From Paracoccaceae bacterium Fryx2 (lineage in GTDB: Bacteria > Pseudomonadota > Alphaproteobacteria > Rhodobacterales > Rhodobacteraceae): a DNA stretch of 64,000 bases. The DNA lies in the NCBI GenBank assembly GCA_032334235.1, contig JAVSGI010000005.1, positions 496,001 through 560,000 on the forward strand. Reading direction: 5' to 3'. Under the pieces are notes generated by a model. The model worked only from the letters and a program-made list of their open reading frames with translations. It did not search any database and had not been told where the DNA came from. The position numbers and the translations under genes were made by a program. Positions 26,423-41,928 of this stretch are shown here, piece by piece. Positions within the stretch are counted from its first letter, which is position 1, and each line of letters begins with the position of its first letter.

Positions 26423-27852
26423 ATGGAGACGCGCGGGCGTGTGTTGTCGGTGGCGTCGGAATGCGTGCCTCTGCTGAAGACCGGCGGGCTGGCCGATGTG
26501 GTGGGGGCGCTGCCCGGCGCATTGGCGGGGCAGGGCTGGGACATGCGGGTGCTGATGCCCGCCTACCGACCGCTGCGGGCGCAGACCGAAGGCTGGCCCG
26601 AGGTCTTTGCCGAGGCCGACCTGTTCGGCGGGCCGGGGCGGGTGCTGGCGGGCGAGGTGGCGGGGGTGTCGCTGCTGCTGCTGGACGCGCCTCATCTTTA
26701 CGACCGCGAGGGCGGGCCCTATGCGGGCGCATTCGGTGACTGGCCCGACAATCCGCAACGTTTTGCCGCGCTGAGCTGGATCGCGGCCCGCATCGCGCGC
26801 GAAGGGCTGGGCGATGGCTGGCGCCCGCAGGTGCTGCACGCCCATGACTGGCAGGCCGGGCTGGCGCCGGCCTATCTGGCGTATTCCGGGGCGGAGGGCG
26901 TGCGCTCGGTCATGACGGTGCACAACATCGCGTTTCAGGGCTGGGCCGATCCGGGGATGCTGGGGCTGCTGCGGCTGCCCTATGCGCAATTTCACGCCGA
27001 TGCGCTGGAATACTACGGCGGCCTGTCCACCCTGAAGGCCGGGCTGGTGACGGCGGATGCGATCACCACCGTGTCACCGACCTATGCGCAGGAACTGATG
27101 CGGCCCGAATACGGCATGGGGTTGCAGGGGGTGATTGCCGCGCGCGCGGGCCAGGTGCGGGGCATCCTGAACGGGGTCGATACTTCCGTCTGGTCGCCCG
27201 AGGCGGAGCCTTTGCCCTATACTGTGAAGAACCGCGCGGGCAAGGCACGCAACCGGGCGGCGCTCTGCGCGCTGTTCGGGCTGGAGGTGCCGGGGCCGCT
27301 GGCCATCGTCGTCAGCCGCCTGACCGACCAGAAGGGCATCGACCTGCTGCCGGCCGTGATCCCGGATTTCGTGGCGGCGGGTGGCGGGCTGGCGGTGCTG
27401 GGCACTGGCGATCCGGCGCTGGAAGGCGCAATGCACGGGCTCGCCGCGCGCTTTCCCGGCCGTGTTTCGGTGCGGATCGGCTATGACGAGGCGCTGAGCC
27501 ACCAGATGTTCGCGGGTGCCGACGCCGTGCTGGTGCCCTCGCGGTTCGAGCCTTGCGGGCTGACACAGATGTATGGCCTGCGCTATGGCACCCTGCCGGT
27601 GGTCGCGGCGGTGGGCGGGCTGGCCGATACCGTGATCAGCGCCAACCCGGCGGCGATGGCGGCGGGGGCGGCGACCGGCATCAGCTTCACCCCGACCGAT
27701 GCGCTGGCCTTCGGCGTGGCGCTGCGGCAGCTGGTGTCGCTTCATGCCGACCCGAAGGCCTGGGCGGCGGTGCAGGGCAATGCGATGCGCGCCGAGGTCG
27801 GCTGGGATGCCTCGGCCGCGGCCTATGCCGGGCTTTACGAAAGTCTGGTCGG

Positions 27853-27856
<4 letters not shown>
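26423..27856 (+). CDS. glgA: Glycogen synthase (ADP-glucose type)
   Basis: A 477-residue GT5 glucosyltransferase that extends alpha-1,4 chains from ADP-glucose. The N-terminal KTGGLADVVGALP (Lys19, ADP-glucose binding), the HDWQAGLAPAYL and TVHNIAFQGW segments, and the C-terminal nucleotide-binding motif SRFEPCGLTQMYGLRYGTLP are all present. The ATG at 26423 lies 41 bases after glgC, with GAAGGAAAGGA upstream; longer frames are shadow of glgC. The stop overlaps the GTG start of glgX by four bases. Confidence 0.96.
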
Positions 27857-31600
<3,744 letters not shown>

Positions 31601-31611
31601 GGCCGGATTCG

Positions 31612-32201
31612 CCGCGACCTGTCGCCTTTCGCCAGGCCCTGCGCCCGGAAACGGCATTTGCCGGTGGCAGGGCGGGCACGCCGGAGTCGGCGATCGGGTC
31701 GATGGTGGTCGGGCAACTGGCGCGGCGGCTGAACCTGCCGCTGCGCTGTTCGGGCAACGTCACCACGTCGAAGCTGCCCGATGCGCAGGCGATGACCGAA
31801 GGCACCCTGTCGATGCTCGCGGCGATTCTCGGCGGCGACAGTTTCATCCTGTATTCGGTGGGGTTTCTCGACGGCCTGCCGGGCATGTCACGCGAGAAGT
31901 TCAAGCTGGATGCCGACCTTTGCGGCGCGCCGCACGGCTGTCCGAATGGCGTGCTGATCGACGACAGCACCCTTGCCGCCGATGCCTTTGCCGCGGCCGG
32001 CCCCGGCAACCGCTTTTTCGGCTGCGCCCACACCATCAGGAACCACGAAACCGCCTTCCGGAACAGCGAAGGCGGCGGGCAGCCACGATGCGGCTTTCCG
32101 CGCCAATGCGCTGTGGAAGAAGCGGCTGGCAGCGTTCGAGGCCCCGGCGATGGGAGGAACCGGCCGCGTTCGTCACCGTCCGCAAGGCCGGGGCATTGAA
32201 C
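31612..32201 (+). pseudogene. Decayed remnant of an MttB-family (trimethylamine/glycine-betaine type) methyltransferase
   Basis: The frame from about 31612 reads into the C-terminal third of MttB-superfamily corrinoid methyltransferases: GTPESAIGSMVVGQLARR, then CSGNVTTSKLPDAQA, ILGGDSFILYSVGFLDG and AAGPGNRFFGCAHTIRNHE. After this the match jumps frame: RANALWKKRLAAFEAP is in a second frame (about 32098-32148) and AFVTVRKAG in a third (about 32166-32192). The N-terminal two thirds are missing because pgm ends just upstream. At least two frameshifts plus the truncation mark it as dead. A functional protein is not expected. Confidence 0.75.
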
Positions 32202-32284
32202 CCGGCGTCAGACCTTTGGCCAGATTGTCGCAGGGGGCGGTTGCTGCTAGTCTGCCCCCCAGCACATCGCGACGCAGGCATCAC

Positions 32285-32983
32285 ATGACCGCCACGTTCC
32301 CCCCCAGACCGCCCGGCCTGCAGCAGTCGGCGCTGATCATCGACGACCATCCGCTGTTCTGCGATGCGCTGGTGATGACGCTGAAGGCGGTGACCGGCAT
32401 CACCTCGGTCGAAACCGTGGGCGGGCTGGAGGCTGCGCTGGCGCTGCTTGACCGGGGGCTGGCCCCCGACGTGGTGGTGCTGGATCTGAACCTGCCCGAT
32501 GTCTCGGGGCTGGACGGGCTGATCCGGCTGCGGGCGGCGGCGGGGGGCGTGCCGGTGGTGGTGGTGTCATCGCTGGCCGACAACCGGGTGGTCGGGGCGG
32601 CGCTGCGGGCGGGGGCTGCGGGCTTCGTGCCCAAGCATTCGCGCCGCGAGGTGTTCCGCGCCGCGTTCGAGGCGGTGCGTCTGGGCGAGGTCTACTGGCC
32701 CGAAGGCTATGTGCCGCAAACCGACCCCGAAGCCCCGGCAACCCGGCGCGAGGATGCGGTGGCGCGGCTGGGCCTGCTGACCCGGCAGCAGGCCAGGATC
32801 CTGCAACTGATCTGCGAGGGGCGGCTGAACAAGCAGATCGCCTTCGATCTGACCATCGCGGAAACCACCGTCAAGGCGCATGTCACCGCGATCATGCGCA
32901 AGCTCGGGGTGCAAAGCCGCACGCAGGCGGTGCTGATCGCCAAGGAAACCAGCTTTGCCAGCCTGATGCCGGAAGACGGCTGA
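32285..32983 (+). CDS. LuxR/NarL-type response regulator
   Basis: A 232-residue two-component regulator. Receiver domain residues ~15-135: acidic pair in LIIDDHPLF, phosphoacceptor Asp67 in VVLDLNLPDVSG, Ser/Thr in VVVSSLADN and Lys in GFVPKHSRRE. DNA-binding domain residues ~155-215: LTRQQARILQLICEGRLNKQ then the recognition helix TVKAHVTAIMRKLG. The ATG at 32285 gives the normal N-terminus. Directly downstream are a FIST protein and a hybrid kinase on the same strand, which makes that kinase the likely partner. No operator or target is evident. Confidence 0.9.
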   Translation: MTATFPPRPPGLQQSALIIDDHPLFCDALVMTLKAVTGITSVETVGGLEAALALLDRGLAPDVVVLDLNLPDVSGLDGLIRLRAAAGGVPVVVVSSLADNRVVGAALRAGAAGFVPKHSRREVFRAAFEAVRLGEVYWPEGYVPQTDPEAPATRREDAVARLGLLTRQQARILQLICEGRLNKQIAFDLTIAETTVKAHVTAIMRKLGVQSRTQAVLIAKETSFASLMPEDG

Positions 32984-33047
32984 CCGGGGCACGCCTCTTG
33001 TCAGAGGGGGCGCCCGCGGCTTACGCTGGCCCCCAGGGAGGACATCG

Positions 33048-34211
33048 ATGGATCTGTCATGCGAGGCGACGCCCCGGGCATCCGGCGCGCCGCTTCTTTC
33101 CACCGCGCATGTTCCGGCCCGGCTGCCCGATAAGGCGGCGCGGCTGCTGGCGGCGCTGGGTCCGGGGCCGTTTGCGGTGGTTATCCTGTTCATCTCGCCG
33201 CTGGCCGACATGGACGGGCTGATAGCCCAGCTTGACCGCTGCGCGCCCGGCGTGCCGGTGATCGGCTGCACCACGGCGGGGGAAATCTCTCCCGAAGGCT
33301 ATGCCGAAGGCGAGATCGTGGCGCTGGGGCTGCCTGCCGCGCATTTCGCCGCCGACACGCTGCTGATCCCCGATCTGGGGCATCTGGACCGGCAAGACCT
33401 GATCGGGCGGCTGATCCGGTCGCGGGCGGGCCTCGCACGCCAGCAACCGCGCTGGGACAACGAATTCGCCTTCCTGATGGTCGACGGCCTGTCGATCCGC
33501 GAGGATGAGCTGACCTCGGCGCTGGCATCGGGTCTCGGGCCGGTGCCGCTGTTCGGCGGGTCGGCCGGTGACGGCACGCGATTCAGGCAGACCTTCGTGC
33601 TGCACGAGGGGCGCGCGCTGCGCAATGCCGCCGTGCTGACCATGCTGCGCAGCGATTGCCGGGTGAAGGTGTTCAACCTCGACCATCTGGTGCCCACCGA
33701 GCGTCGCATGGTGGTGACAGAGGCCGACCCGCTGAGCCGCACGGTGCGCCAGATCAACGCCGAACCGGCCGCGCGCGAATATGCCCGCCTGCTGGGCAAG
33801 GACCCGGGGCAGTTGACCGCCTTCACCTTTGCCGCGCATCCGGTGGTGGTGCGGATCGGCGGCAAGCACCATGTCCGGGCCATCCAGCAGGTGGCCGAGA
33901 ATGGCGACCTCGTGTTCTTCTCGGCGATCGACGAGGGGCTGGTGCTGACGCTGGCCGAACCGCAGGACATGGTGGCGCATCTGGATGCCGAGCTTTCCGC
34001 CCTGTCGCAGGGCGGCGCGCCCGCGGCGATCATCGCCTGCGACTGCATCCTGCGGCGGCTGGAGGCGCTGGAAAAGCAGAAATACGGCGCGGTGTCGGGA
34101 TTGCTGCGCCGCCACCGGGTGATCGGCTTTTCCACCTATGGCGAGCAGTTGAACGCGATGCATGTCAACCAGACGATGACCGGCGTCGCCATCTATCCGC
34201 CGGGAGGCTGA
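33048..34211 (+). CDS. FIST-domain sensory protein (NosP-like)
   Basis: A 387-residue protein without signal peptide or membrane segments. The N-terminal FIST domain covers residues ~40-220 (FAVVILFISPLADMDGLIAQ, VPVIGCTTAGEISPEGYAEG, PLFGGSAGDGTRF) and the FIST_C domain residues ~225-375 (AREYARLLGKDP, FFSAIDEGLVLTLA, GFSTYGEQLNAMHVNQTMTG). FIST proteins are ligand-sensing partners of signalling enzymes; members called NosP bind haem and nitric oxide and sit beside a hybrid histidine kinase such as NahK. The same arrangement here suggests this protein controls the kinase encoded six bases downstream, but haem binding is inference. Confidence 0.88.
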   Translation: MDLSCEATPRASGAPLLSTAHVPARLPDKAARLLAALGPGPFAVVILFISPLADMDGLIAQLDRCAPGVPVIGCTTAGEISPEGYAEGEIVALGLPAAHFAADTLLIPDLGHLDRQDLIGRLIRSRAGLARQQPRWDNEFAFLMVDGLSIREDELTSALASGLGPVPLFGGSAGDGTRFRQTFVLHEGRALRNAAVLTMLRSDCRVKVFNLDHLVPTERRMVVTEADPLSRTVRQINAEPAAREYARLLGKDPGQLTAFTFAAHPVVVRIGGKHHVRAIQQVAENGDLVFFSAIDEGLVLTLAEPQDMVAHLDAELSALSQGGAPAAIIACDCILRRLEALEKQKYGAVSGLLRRHRVIGFSTYGEQLNAMHVNQTMTGVAIYPPGG

Positions 34212-34217
34212 CCGGCG

Positions 34218-36431
34218 ATGCCGCATCCCGTGATGATCGACACCCTGATCAACCCGGCCGATCCCCCGGCCCGGCAGACCGAGAAGCTCCTGGCCATAGC
34301 GCAGGTGCTGATGCGGCGGGTCGAGCAGGTGACCGACGATTCGGGTGCGGCCTATGCCCAGTTCCAGCGTGCGGCCATGCTGGAAGATCAGGTCCGCGCC
34401 CGCACCCGCGACCTTGAACGCGCGCTCGACCTCTTGAACCTGTCGAACGCCCGGCTGGCCGAGGCCAACCGCGCCACCGAGGCCGCGCGCCAGAACCTCG
34501 CGAACGCCATCGAAACGGTGCAGGAAGGCTTTGCCCTGTTCGATGCGCAGGACGTGCTGGTGATGTGCAATTCCCGCTTCGGGATGCACATGCTGGACCT
34601 GCGCGAGCATCTGAAACCGGGCCTGACCTTTGCCGACTATGTGGAAAGGGTCAGCCAGTCGCGCTATCTGGCGCTGCCCGATGCCGAAAGCCCGGAAGAC
34701 TGGTCGATCCGCCGCAAGCGCCGCCACGAGGACCGCCATGTGATCTTCAACGTGCGGATGATCTGGGACCGCTGGGTTCAGGTGTCGGAACACCGCACCG
34801 CCGATGGCGGCACCGTGATCCTGCAGACCGACGTGACCGACATCATCCGGCTGGAACGGCAGGAACGGGGCAAGATGCTGGACGATCAGGCCCGCATCAT
34901 CCGCGCCACGCTGGACCACATCGACCAGGGCATCTGCATCTTCGACGCCGACCGTCGGCTGGTCGGGTGGAACCAGCGGCTGAGCACCCTGCTGGCGATT
35001 CCGGTGGCGCGCCTGCTGCTGGGGGCGGGGTTCGCCACGCTGCTGCTGCGCGCGCAGCAGGGCATCTCGTTTGCCGAAGGCATGACCGCCGACCGTCTGC
35101 AGGCCTGGGTCGAGGCCACCGCCCCGCGCCCGGCGCTGCGCTTCACCCTGCGGCGCGGGTCGGACATGATGCTTGACGTGTTCGCGCAGGAGATGCCCGA
35201 CCGCGGCTTCGTGATGAGCTTCACCGATGTCACCGCCGAACGCGATGCGATTGCCGCGCTCTACCTTGCCAACGAGACGCTGGAAGCGCGCGTGATGGAG
35301 CGGACGCTGGAACTGGAGGATGCGCTGGGGGATGCCGAACGGGCCAACGCCTCGCGCACCCGCTTTGTCGCCGCCGCGAGCCACGACCTGCTGCAACCCC
35401 TGTCGGCGGCCAAGCTGTTCATCGCCTCGATCAGCGACGAGGCGGTGACGCCCCGCGCCCACGAGGCATTGCAAAAGGCGCAGAACGCGCTCGATTCGGT
35501 CGAAGGCATCCTCGGCGCGCTGCTGGATATCTCCAAGCTGGAACGCGGACGGGCGGCGGTGTCGGAAGGCCCGGTGCGGCTCGACCGGCTGCTGGGCCAG
35601 TTGCGCGACGAATTCGCGCCGATCGCCGCCGCCAAGGGGCTGGCGCTGGTGGTGCTGCCCTCGCGCGCCACCGTGCTGTCGGACCCGACCTACCTGCGGC
35701 GCATCCTGCAGAACCTGATCGGCAACGCCATCCGCTACACCGCGCGGGGCCGTGTGCTGGTCGGCGTGCGCCGCCGCGGCCACGGCGTGCGGCTGGAGGT
35801 CTGGGATACCGGGCCGGGCATTCCCGAGGCCGATCAGGACGCGATCTTCCGCGAGTTTCACCGGCTGGACGCCCCGGCCTCGGCGTCGGAAGGCATGGGG
35901 CTTGGCCTCGCCATCGTCGAGCGGGCCTGCGCCCTGCTGGGGCACCCGCTGGGCCTGCGCTCGGAGGTCGGGCGCGGCACCTGCTTCATGCTTCAGGTGC
36001 CGCTGGCCGACCGGGCGGGGCCGGCCGAGGTGCGCGCCCCGCGCGGCGTTTCGCTTGCCAACCAGCACCGCATCGCCTTTCTGGTGGAAAACGACGACGA
36101 CCTGCGGCGCGCGCTGGGGCTGCTGCTGGAACGCTGGGGGATGAGCGTGCTCGACGCAGCCTCGGGCGAGGAGGCGTTGGCGCTGATTGGCGAGCTTGGC
36201 ATCCTGCCGGATTTCTTTCTGGTCGATCAACAGCTTGGCACGGGCATGACCGGGCTCGACTTCATCAAGGCCCTGCACGCCGCGCATGGGCCGGTGCCCG
36301 CCTGCCTTGTCACCGCCAACCGCGACCCGGCCGTGCAGGCGCGGGCCGCGGGGCAGGGCGTGGCCTTCCTGCACAAGCCGATCGAGCCGCGCGCGCTGGA
36401 GTCTTTTCTGGCCACGCTCGCCCCGGTCTGA
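34218..36431 (+). CDS. PAS-containing hybrid histidine kinase (NahK-like)
   Basis: A 737-residue soluble kinase. Order of parts: coiled coil (residues ~50-100), PAS (about 95-215, ETVQEGFALFDAQD), second PAS (about 228-345, DHIDQGICIFDADRRL), another coiled coil, HisKA with the phospho-His in AAASHDLLQPLSAAKL (His389), HATPase (N box NLIGNAIRYTARG, G boxes DTGPGIPEAD and GMGLGLAIVE) and a C-terminal receiver (acidic VENDDDL, Asp670 in FLVDQQLG, Lys in FLHKPIEP). The HDLxQPLxA type H-box is that of NahK/ErcS'-like kinases. No membrane segments, so input is cytoplasmic, most likely through the neighbouring FIST protein; output through the LuxR-type regulator at the head of the cluster. Confidence 0.9.
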   Translation: MPHPVMIDTLINPADPPARQTEKLLAIAQVLMRRVEQVTDDSGAAYAQFQRAAMLEDQVRARTRDLERALDLLNLSNARLAEANRATEAARQNLANAIETVQEGFALFDAQDVLVMCNSRFGMHMLDLREHLKPGLTFADYVERVSQSRYLALPDAESPEDWSIRRKRRHEDRHVIFNVRMIWDRWVQVSEHRTADGGTVILQTDVTDIIRLERQERGKMLDDQARIIRATLDHIDQGICIFDADRRLVGWNQRLSTLLAIPVARLLLGAGFATLLLRAQQGISFAEGMTADRLQAWVEATAPRPALRFTLRRGSDMMLDVFAQEMPDRGFVMSFTDVTAERDAIAALYLANETLEARVMERTLELEDALGDAERANASRTRFVAAASHDLLQPLSAAKLFIASISDEAVTPRAHEALQKAQNALDSVEGILGALLDISKLERGRAAVSEGPVRLDRLLGQLRDEFAPIAAAKGLALVVLPSRATVLSDPTYLRRILQNLIGNAIRYTARGRVLVGVRRRGHGVRLEVWDTGPGIPEADQDAIFREFHRLDAPASASEGMGLGLAIVERACALLGHPLGLRSEVGRGTCFMLQVPLADRAGPAEVRAPRGVSLANQHRIAFLVENDDDLRRALGLLLERWGMSVLDAASGEEALALIGELGILPDFFLVDQQLGTGMTGLDFIKALHAAHGPVPACLVTANRDPAVQARAAGQGVAFLHKPIEPRALESFLATLAPV

Positions 36432-36539
36432 CGCGCAAAGGGCAACACTACGACGAAGGTTTCATTTGCGGTGCGACAATCTGGCCTTACTGTCGATGCG
36501 AACAGGGGATGAGGGGCTCGTGAACATGGAACGGACGAC

Positions 36540-37076
36540 ATGCATCTGACCGGCGCGCGCGACATCATGGCCGATCCCGGCACGGTCTGGGCGGCAATTC
36601 TGGACCCCGAGGTGCTGAAGCTCTGCGTGCCCGGCTGCGAAAGCATGAGCGGCAGCGTGGAGGACGGCTTCGAGGCCGCGGTGGTGCAGAAGGTCGGCCC
36701 GGTCAAGGCGCGCTTCACCGGCACGGTGACGCTGTCTGATCTGGTGGTTCAGCAAAGCCTGAAGATCACCGGCGAAGGCAAGGGCGGCGCTGCGGGCTTT
36801 GCCAAGGGCGGCGCGCAGGTCACGCTGGAACCGATCGAGGGCGGCACCCGGCTTGGCTACGCCGCCGAGGCGCATGTCGGCGGCAAGCTGGCGCAGCTTG
36901 GCAGCCGCATCATCGACGGCTTCGCCCACAAGACGGCGGACGAGTTCTTCACGCGCTTCAAGGATGTCGTCGAAGGCCCGGCCGAACCGGAGCCGGTCGC
37001 GGCCGAAACCCCGGCAGATGACCCCTCGGCGGATGGTGAAAAGAAAAAAGGGTGGTTCCGCCGCATCATCGGCTGA
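36540..37076 (+). CDS. coxG: CoxG-like SRPBCC-family protein (CO dehydrogenase subunit G family)
   Basis: A 178-residue SRPBCC/START-fold protein matching the carbon monoxide dehydrogenase subunit G family: [43 protein letters not shown] and [18 protein letters not shown]. In Oligotropha CoxG helps to anchor CO dehydrogenase to the membrane; this protein ends in a highly charged linker followed by [11 protein letters not shown], an amphipathic tail that could touch the membrane. It starts the coxG-coxS-coxL-coxM run; 26 bases separate it from coxS. A weak promoter lies between the kinase gene and this one. Confidence 0.85.
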   Translation: MHLTGARDIMADPGTVWAAILDPEVLKLCVPGCESMSGSVEDGFEAAVVQKVGPVKARFTGTVTLSDLVVQQSLKITGEGKGGAAGFAKGGAQVTLEPIEGGTRLGYAAEAHVGGKLAQLGSRIIDGFAHKTADEFFTRFKDVVEGPAEPEPVAAETPADDPSADGEKKKGWFRRIIG

Positions 37077-37102
37077 ACCGGAAAATCGACAGGGAGAGAA
37101 CC

Positions 37103-37588
37103 ATGACGAAAGTCACGATGACCGTGAACGGAAAATCCGTCTCGGCCGAAACCGAAGGGCGCACGCTGCTGTCCTCCTACCTGCGCGACGGGCTGGGGCT
37201 GACCGGCACGCATATCGGATGCGACACCTCGCAATGCGGCGCCTGCGTCGTGCATGTCGATGGCAAGGCGGTAAAAAGCTGCTCGGTCTTCGCGCAGGAC
37301 GTGGCAGGGGCCGACGTGAAGACCATCGAGGGCATGGCCAACCCCGACGGCACGCTGGGCACCATCCAGCAGGCGTTTCAGGACAATCACGGGCTGCAAT
37401 GCGGCTTCTGCACCCCGGGGATGGTGATGTCTGCCGCAGCGCTGCTGGCCGAAAACCCGCAGCCGACCGAGGCCGAGGTGCGCCACTATCTGGAAGGCAA
37501 CATCTGCCGCTGCACCGGCTACCACAACATCGTGAAATCGGTTCTGGCGGCATCGGGGCAGGAAGTCGTGCCCGTCGCCGCCGAGTAA
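37103..37588 (+). CDS. coxS: Molybdenum hydroxylase [2Fe-2S] small subunit (CoxS-like)
   Basis: A 161-residue iron-sulfur subunit. The plant-ferredoxin-type cluster is bound by [16 protein letters not shown] and the second C, and the proximal cluster near the molybdenum by [12 protein letters not shown] and [11 protein letters not shown]. It passes electrons from the molybdopterin subunit to the FAD subunit. A ribosome binding site (AGGGAGAG) precedes the ATG at 37103. The order S-L-M with coxG in front is typical of form II-type clusters; form I clusters usually run M-S-L. Confidence 0.94.
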   Translation: MTKVTMTVNGKSVSAETEGRTLLSSYLRDGLGLTGTHIGCDTSQCGACVVHVDGKAVKSCSVFAQDVAGADVKTIEGMANPDGTLGTIQQAFQDNHGLQCGFCTPGMVMSAAALLAENPQPTEAEVRHYLEGNICRCTGYHNIVKSVLAASGQEVVPVAAE

Positions 37589-37648
37589 CCGTTTCCAATG
37601 ATAATATTGGCGGGCGTTCTTCACGCACCGCATCAAGGGAGGATTGAC

Positions 37649-40012
<2,364 letters not shown>

Positions 40013-40023
40013 GGGAGAAAGCC

Positions 40024-40809
40024 ATGCACAACTTCGACTTCGTGAAACCGGCAACGGTGGCCGATGCGGTGGCGGCACTGGCCGCCGAGGGAGCGCAGGC
40101 GCTTTCGGGTGGGCAGACCCTGCTGCCGACGATGAAACAGCGGCTTGCGGCGCCGGAGGTTCTGGTGTCGCTGACCGGGATTGCCGAACTGAAAGGCGTC
40201 TGCCAGGGCGACGGCGGCATCATCATCGGGGCCGCGACAACCCATGCCGTGGTGGCCGCCGAGGGTGCGAAATACTACCCGGCGCTGGCGGCGCTGGCGG
40301 GCCAGATCGGCGACCCGGCGGTGCGCAACCGCGGCACCATCGGCGGCAGCCTTGCCAACAACGACCCCGCCGCCTGCTACCCGGCGGCGGTTCTGGCCTC
40401 GGGCGCGACCGTGGTCACCAACCGGCGCGAGATCGCGGCGGAAGACTACTTCCACGGCCTTTTCACCACGGCGCTTGAAGAGGGCGAGATCATCACGGCG
40501 GTGAGGTTTCCGGTCCCCGACCGCGCGGCCTACGTCAAGTTCGCCCAGCCCGCCTCGCGCTTCGCGATGGTGGGGGTTTTCGTGGCGAAGTTCGGGGCCG
40601 AGGTGCGGGTGGCGGTCACCGGCGCCTCGGAAGGCGGGGTGTTCCGCTGGGCCGCGGCAGAAGCTGCCCTCTCGGCCAACTTCGCGGCCTCGGCGCTGGC
40701 CGGGCTGGCGCTGCCCGCCGAAGGGATGATGGGCGACCTGCACGCCTCGCCCGAATACCGCGCGCATCTGGTGGCCGTCATGACCCGCCGCGCCGTTGAC
40801 GCCACCTGA
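40024..40809 (+). CDS. coxM: Molybdenum hydroxylase FAD-binding medium subunit (CoxM-like)
   Basis: A 261-residue FAD subunit, of usual or slightly short length. The FAD motifs are ALSGGQTLLPTMKQRL and RNRGTIGGSLANNDPAACYP; canonical CoxM has AHADPAAD at the end of the second motif, so the NNDPAACY here is a variant. The C-terminal CO_deh_flav_C domain follows from residue ~160. It ends the gene series; a terminator lies 40 bases downstream. The maturation genes coxD, coxE and coxF are not in the window. Confidence 0.93.
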   Translation: MHNFDFVKPATVADAVAALAAEGAQALSGGQTLLPTMKQRLAAPEVLVSLTGIAELKGVCQGDGGIIIGAATTHAVVAAEGAKYYPALAALAGQIGDPAVRNRGTIGGSLANNDPAACYPAAVLASGATVVTNRREIAAEDYFHGLFTTALEEGEIITAVRFPVPDRAAYVKFAQPASRFAMVGVFVAKFGAEVRVAVTGASEGGVFRWAAAEAALSANFAASALAGLALPAEGMMGDLHASPEYRAHLVAVMTRRAVDAT

Positions 40810-40848
40810 CGATCGCGATTTTTCTACGAAAAATCAGACACAAACCGA

Positions 40849-40877
40849 AAGGGCACCCCGACCGGGTGCCCTTCTTT
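40849..40877 (+). terminator. Rho-independent terminator after coxM
   Basis: AAGGGCACCC (40849-40858) pairs perfectly with GGGTGCCCTT (40864-40873) across a five-base loop and is followed by CTTT. A second inverted repeat ATTTTTC/GAAAAAT lies just before it at 40818-40834. Confidence 0.8.
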
Positions 40878-40884
40878 CCATTCA

Positions 40885-40918
40885 TCTTTGCCCAAATATC
40901 CCCGCCGGAGGCTCCGCC
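40885..40918. repeat. Convergent-gap motif, copy C
   Basis: TCTTTGCCCAAATATCCCCG then CCGGAGGCTCCGCC. It is nearly identical to copy D over CCAAATATCCCCGCCGGAGG and lies between the convergent stops of coxM and glk. Confidence 0.65.
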
Positions 40919-40932
40919 CCCAGCCCCCCGGG

Positions 40933-41904
40933 TCAGCCCCGGCCACCTCGCGCCAGATAGGTGGCACAGCCGGTCAGCGCGGCGTAATCGTCCTCGATCA
41001 GCGTCACCGCGAAATTCTGCATGAAGCCCGCAAAGCGGCCCTTGTCGCGGAACGCCTCGGCAAAGCCCATCCTGCCCAGATGGGGGGCGACGGCCCGCGC
41101 CACGCCGCCGCACAGATAGACCCCGCCGAACGGCAGGTGGATCAGTGCCAGATCGCCGGCCACGACCCCCAGCAGGCGGCTGAAGATCCGTGCCGCGCTG
41201 CGGGCCGGGCCGTCGCTGGCGAGCGTTTCCATGATGCGCGCGGCGCCGCGGTCCTCGGGGCAACCCGCCTCGGCGGCGGCAAAGGCGAAGACGCGCTCCA
41301 GCCCGCGCCCCGACAGCACGTCCTCGACCCCGGGAAAGCCGTGTGCGCTTTCGACGAACCGGGAAAGGGCAAGGTCTTCCCCGGTCCGCACCGGCAGGCT
41401 GACATGCCCGCATTCCGAGGCGGCGACGATGCGCCCCCAAGGCGTTTCATGCACCGGGGCGGCGTTGAAGCCGGTGCCGATGCCGATCACCAGTCTTGCC
41501 GCATCGGCCGCTCCGTCCGGGCCGGGAATCAGGGTCGCGAGCTTCCCGGGCGCGATATGCCCCAAAGCGTGGCCCTGCGCCTGCAGGTCGTTCAGGATCG
41601 CCACGGTTTCGGCCCCGGTGGCGCGGGCGAGGGTATCGCCGTCGAATGTCCAGTCGAGGTTGGTCATGCTGGCCACGCCGTCGCGGACCGGGCCGGCCGC
41701 CGCAACACAGGCCCCGGCGCAATCGACTCCGTCCTCCTCGGCGATGAAGCGACGCAGGATCGGCTCCAGCCCCGGGAAATCGGCGTTGCGGTAGCGGCGG
41801 ATGGTTTCGGGCAGAAGTGCTGTGCCAAGCGCCAGTGCGACGCGGGTGTTGGTGCCGCCGATGTCGGCCACGAGGGTGCATGTATCGGCGGCGCGAGGCG
41901 GCAT
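40933..41904 (-). CDS. glk: Glucokinase
   Basis: A 323-residue bacterial glucokinase (Pfam Glucokinase, not the ROK family). The phosphate-binding motif is LVADIGGTNTRVALAL, followed by AILNDLQAQGHALGH with the catalytic Asp, GIGTGFNAAPV, and SECGHVSLPVR. It phosphorylates glucose freed by AglA and BglA with ATP, giving glucose-6-phosphate for glycolysis/Entner-Doudoroff or for Pgm. It is the last gene of aglR-bglA-glk, 24 bases after bglA. Confidence 0.94.
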   Translation of the reverse strand: MPPRAADTCTLVADIGGTNTRVALALGTALLPETIRRYRNADFPGLEPILRRFIAEEDGVDCAGACVAAAGPVRDGVASMTNLDWTFDGDTLARATGAETVAILNDLQAQGHALGHIAPGKLATLIPGPDGAADAARLVIGIGTGFNAAPVHETPWGRIVAASECGHVSLPVRTGEDLALSRFVESAHGFPGVEDVLSGRGLERVFAFAAAEAGCPEDRGAARIMETLASDGPARSAARIFSRLLGVVAGDLALIHLPFGGVYLCGGVARAVAPHLGRMGFAEAFRDKGRFAGFMQNFAVTLIEDDYAALTGCATYLARGGRG

Positions 41905-41928
41905 GGCGGGCTCCGGGGTCTGACGGGA

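Noticed and set aside
33057-36374. Very long minus-strand open frame (over 1100 codons) opposite the FIST and kinase genes
   Set aside because: It mirrors two well-recognised plus-strand genes; its translation is His/Arg/Gln-rich with no domain. Long antisense frames are a by-product of GC-rich third codon positions.
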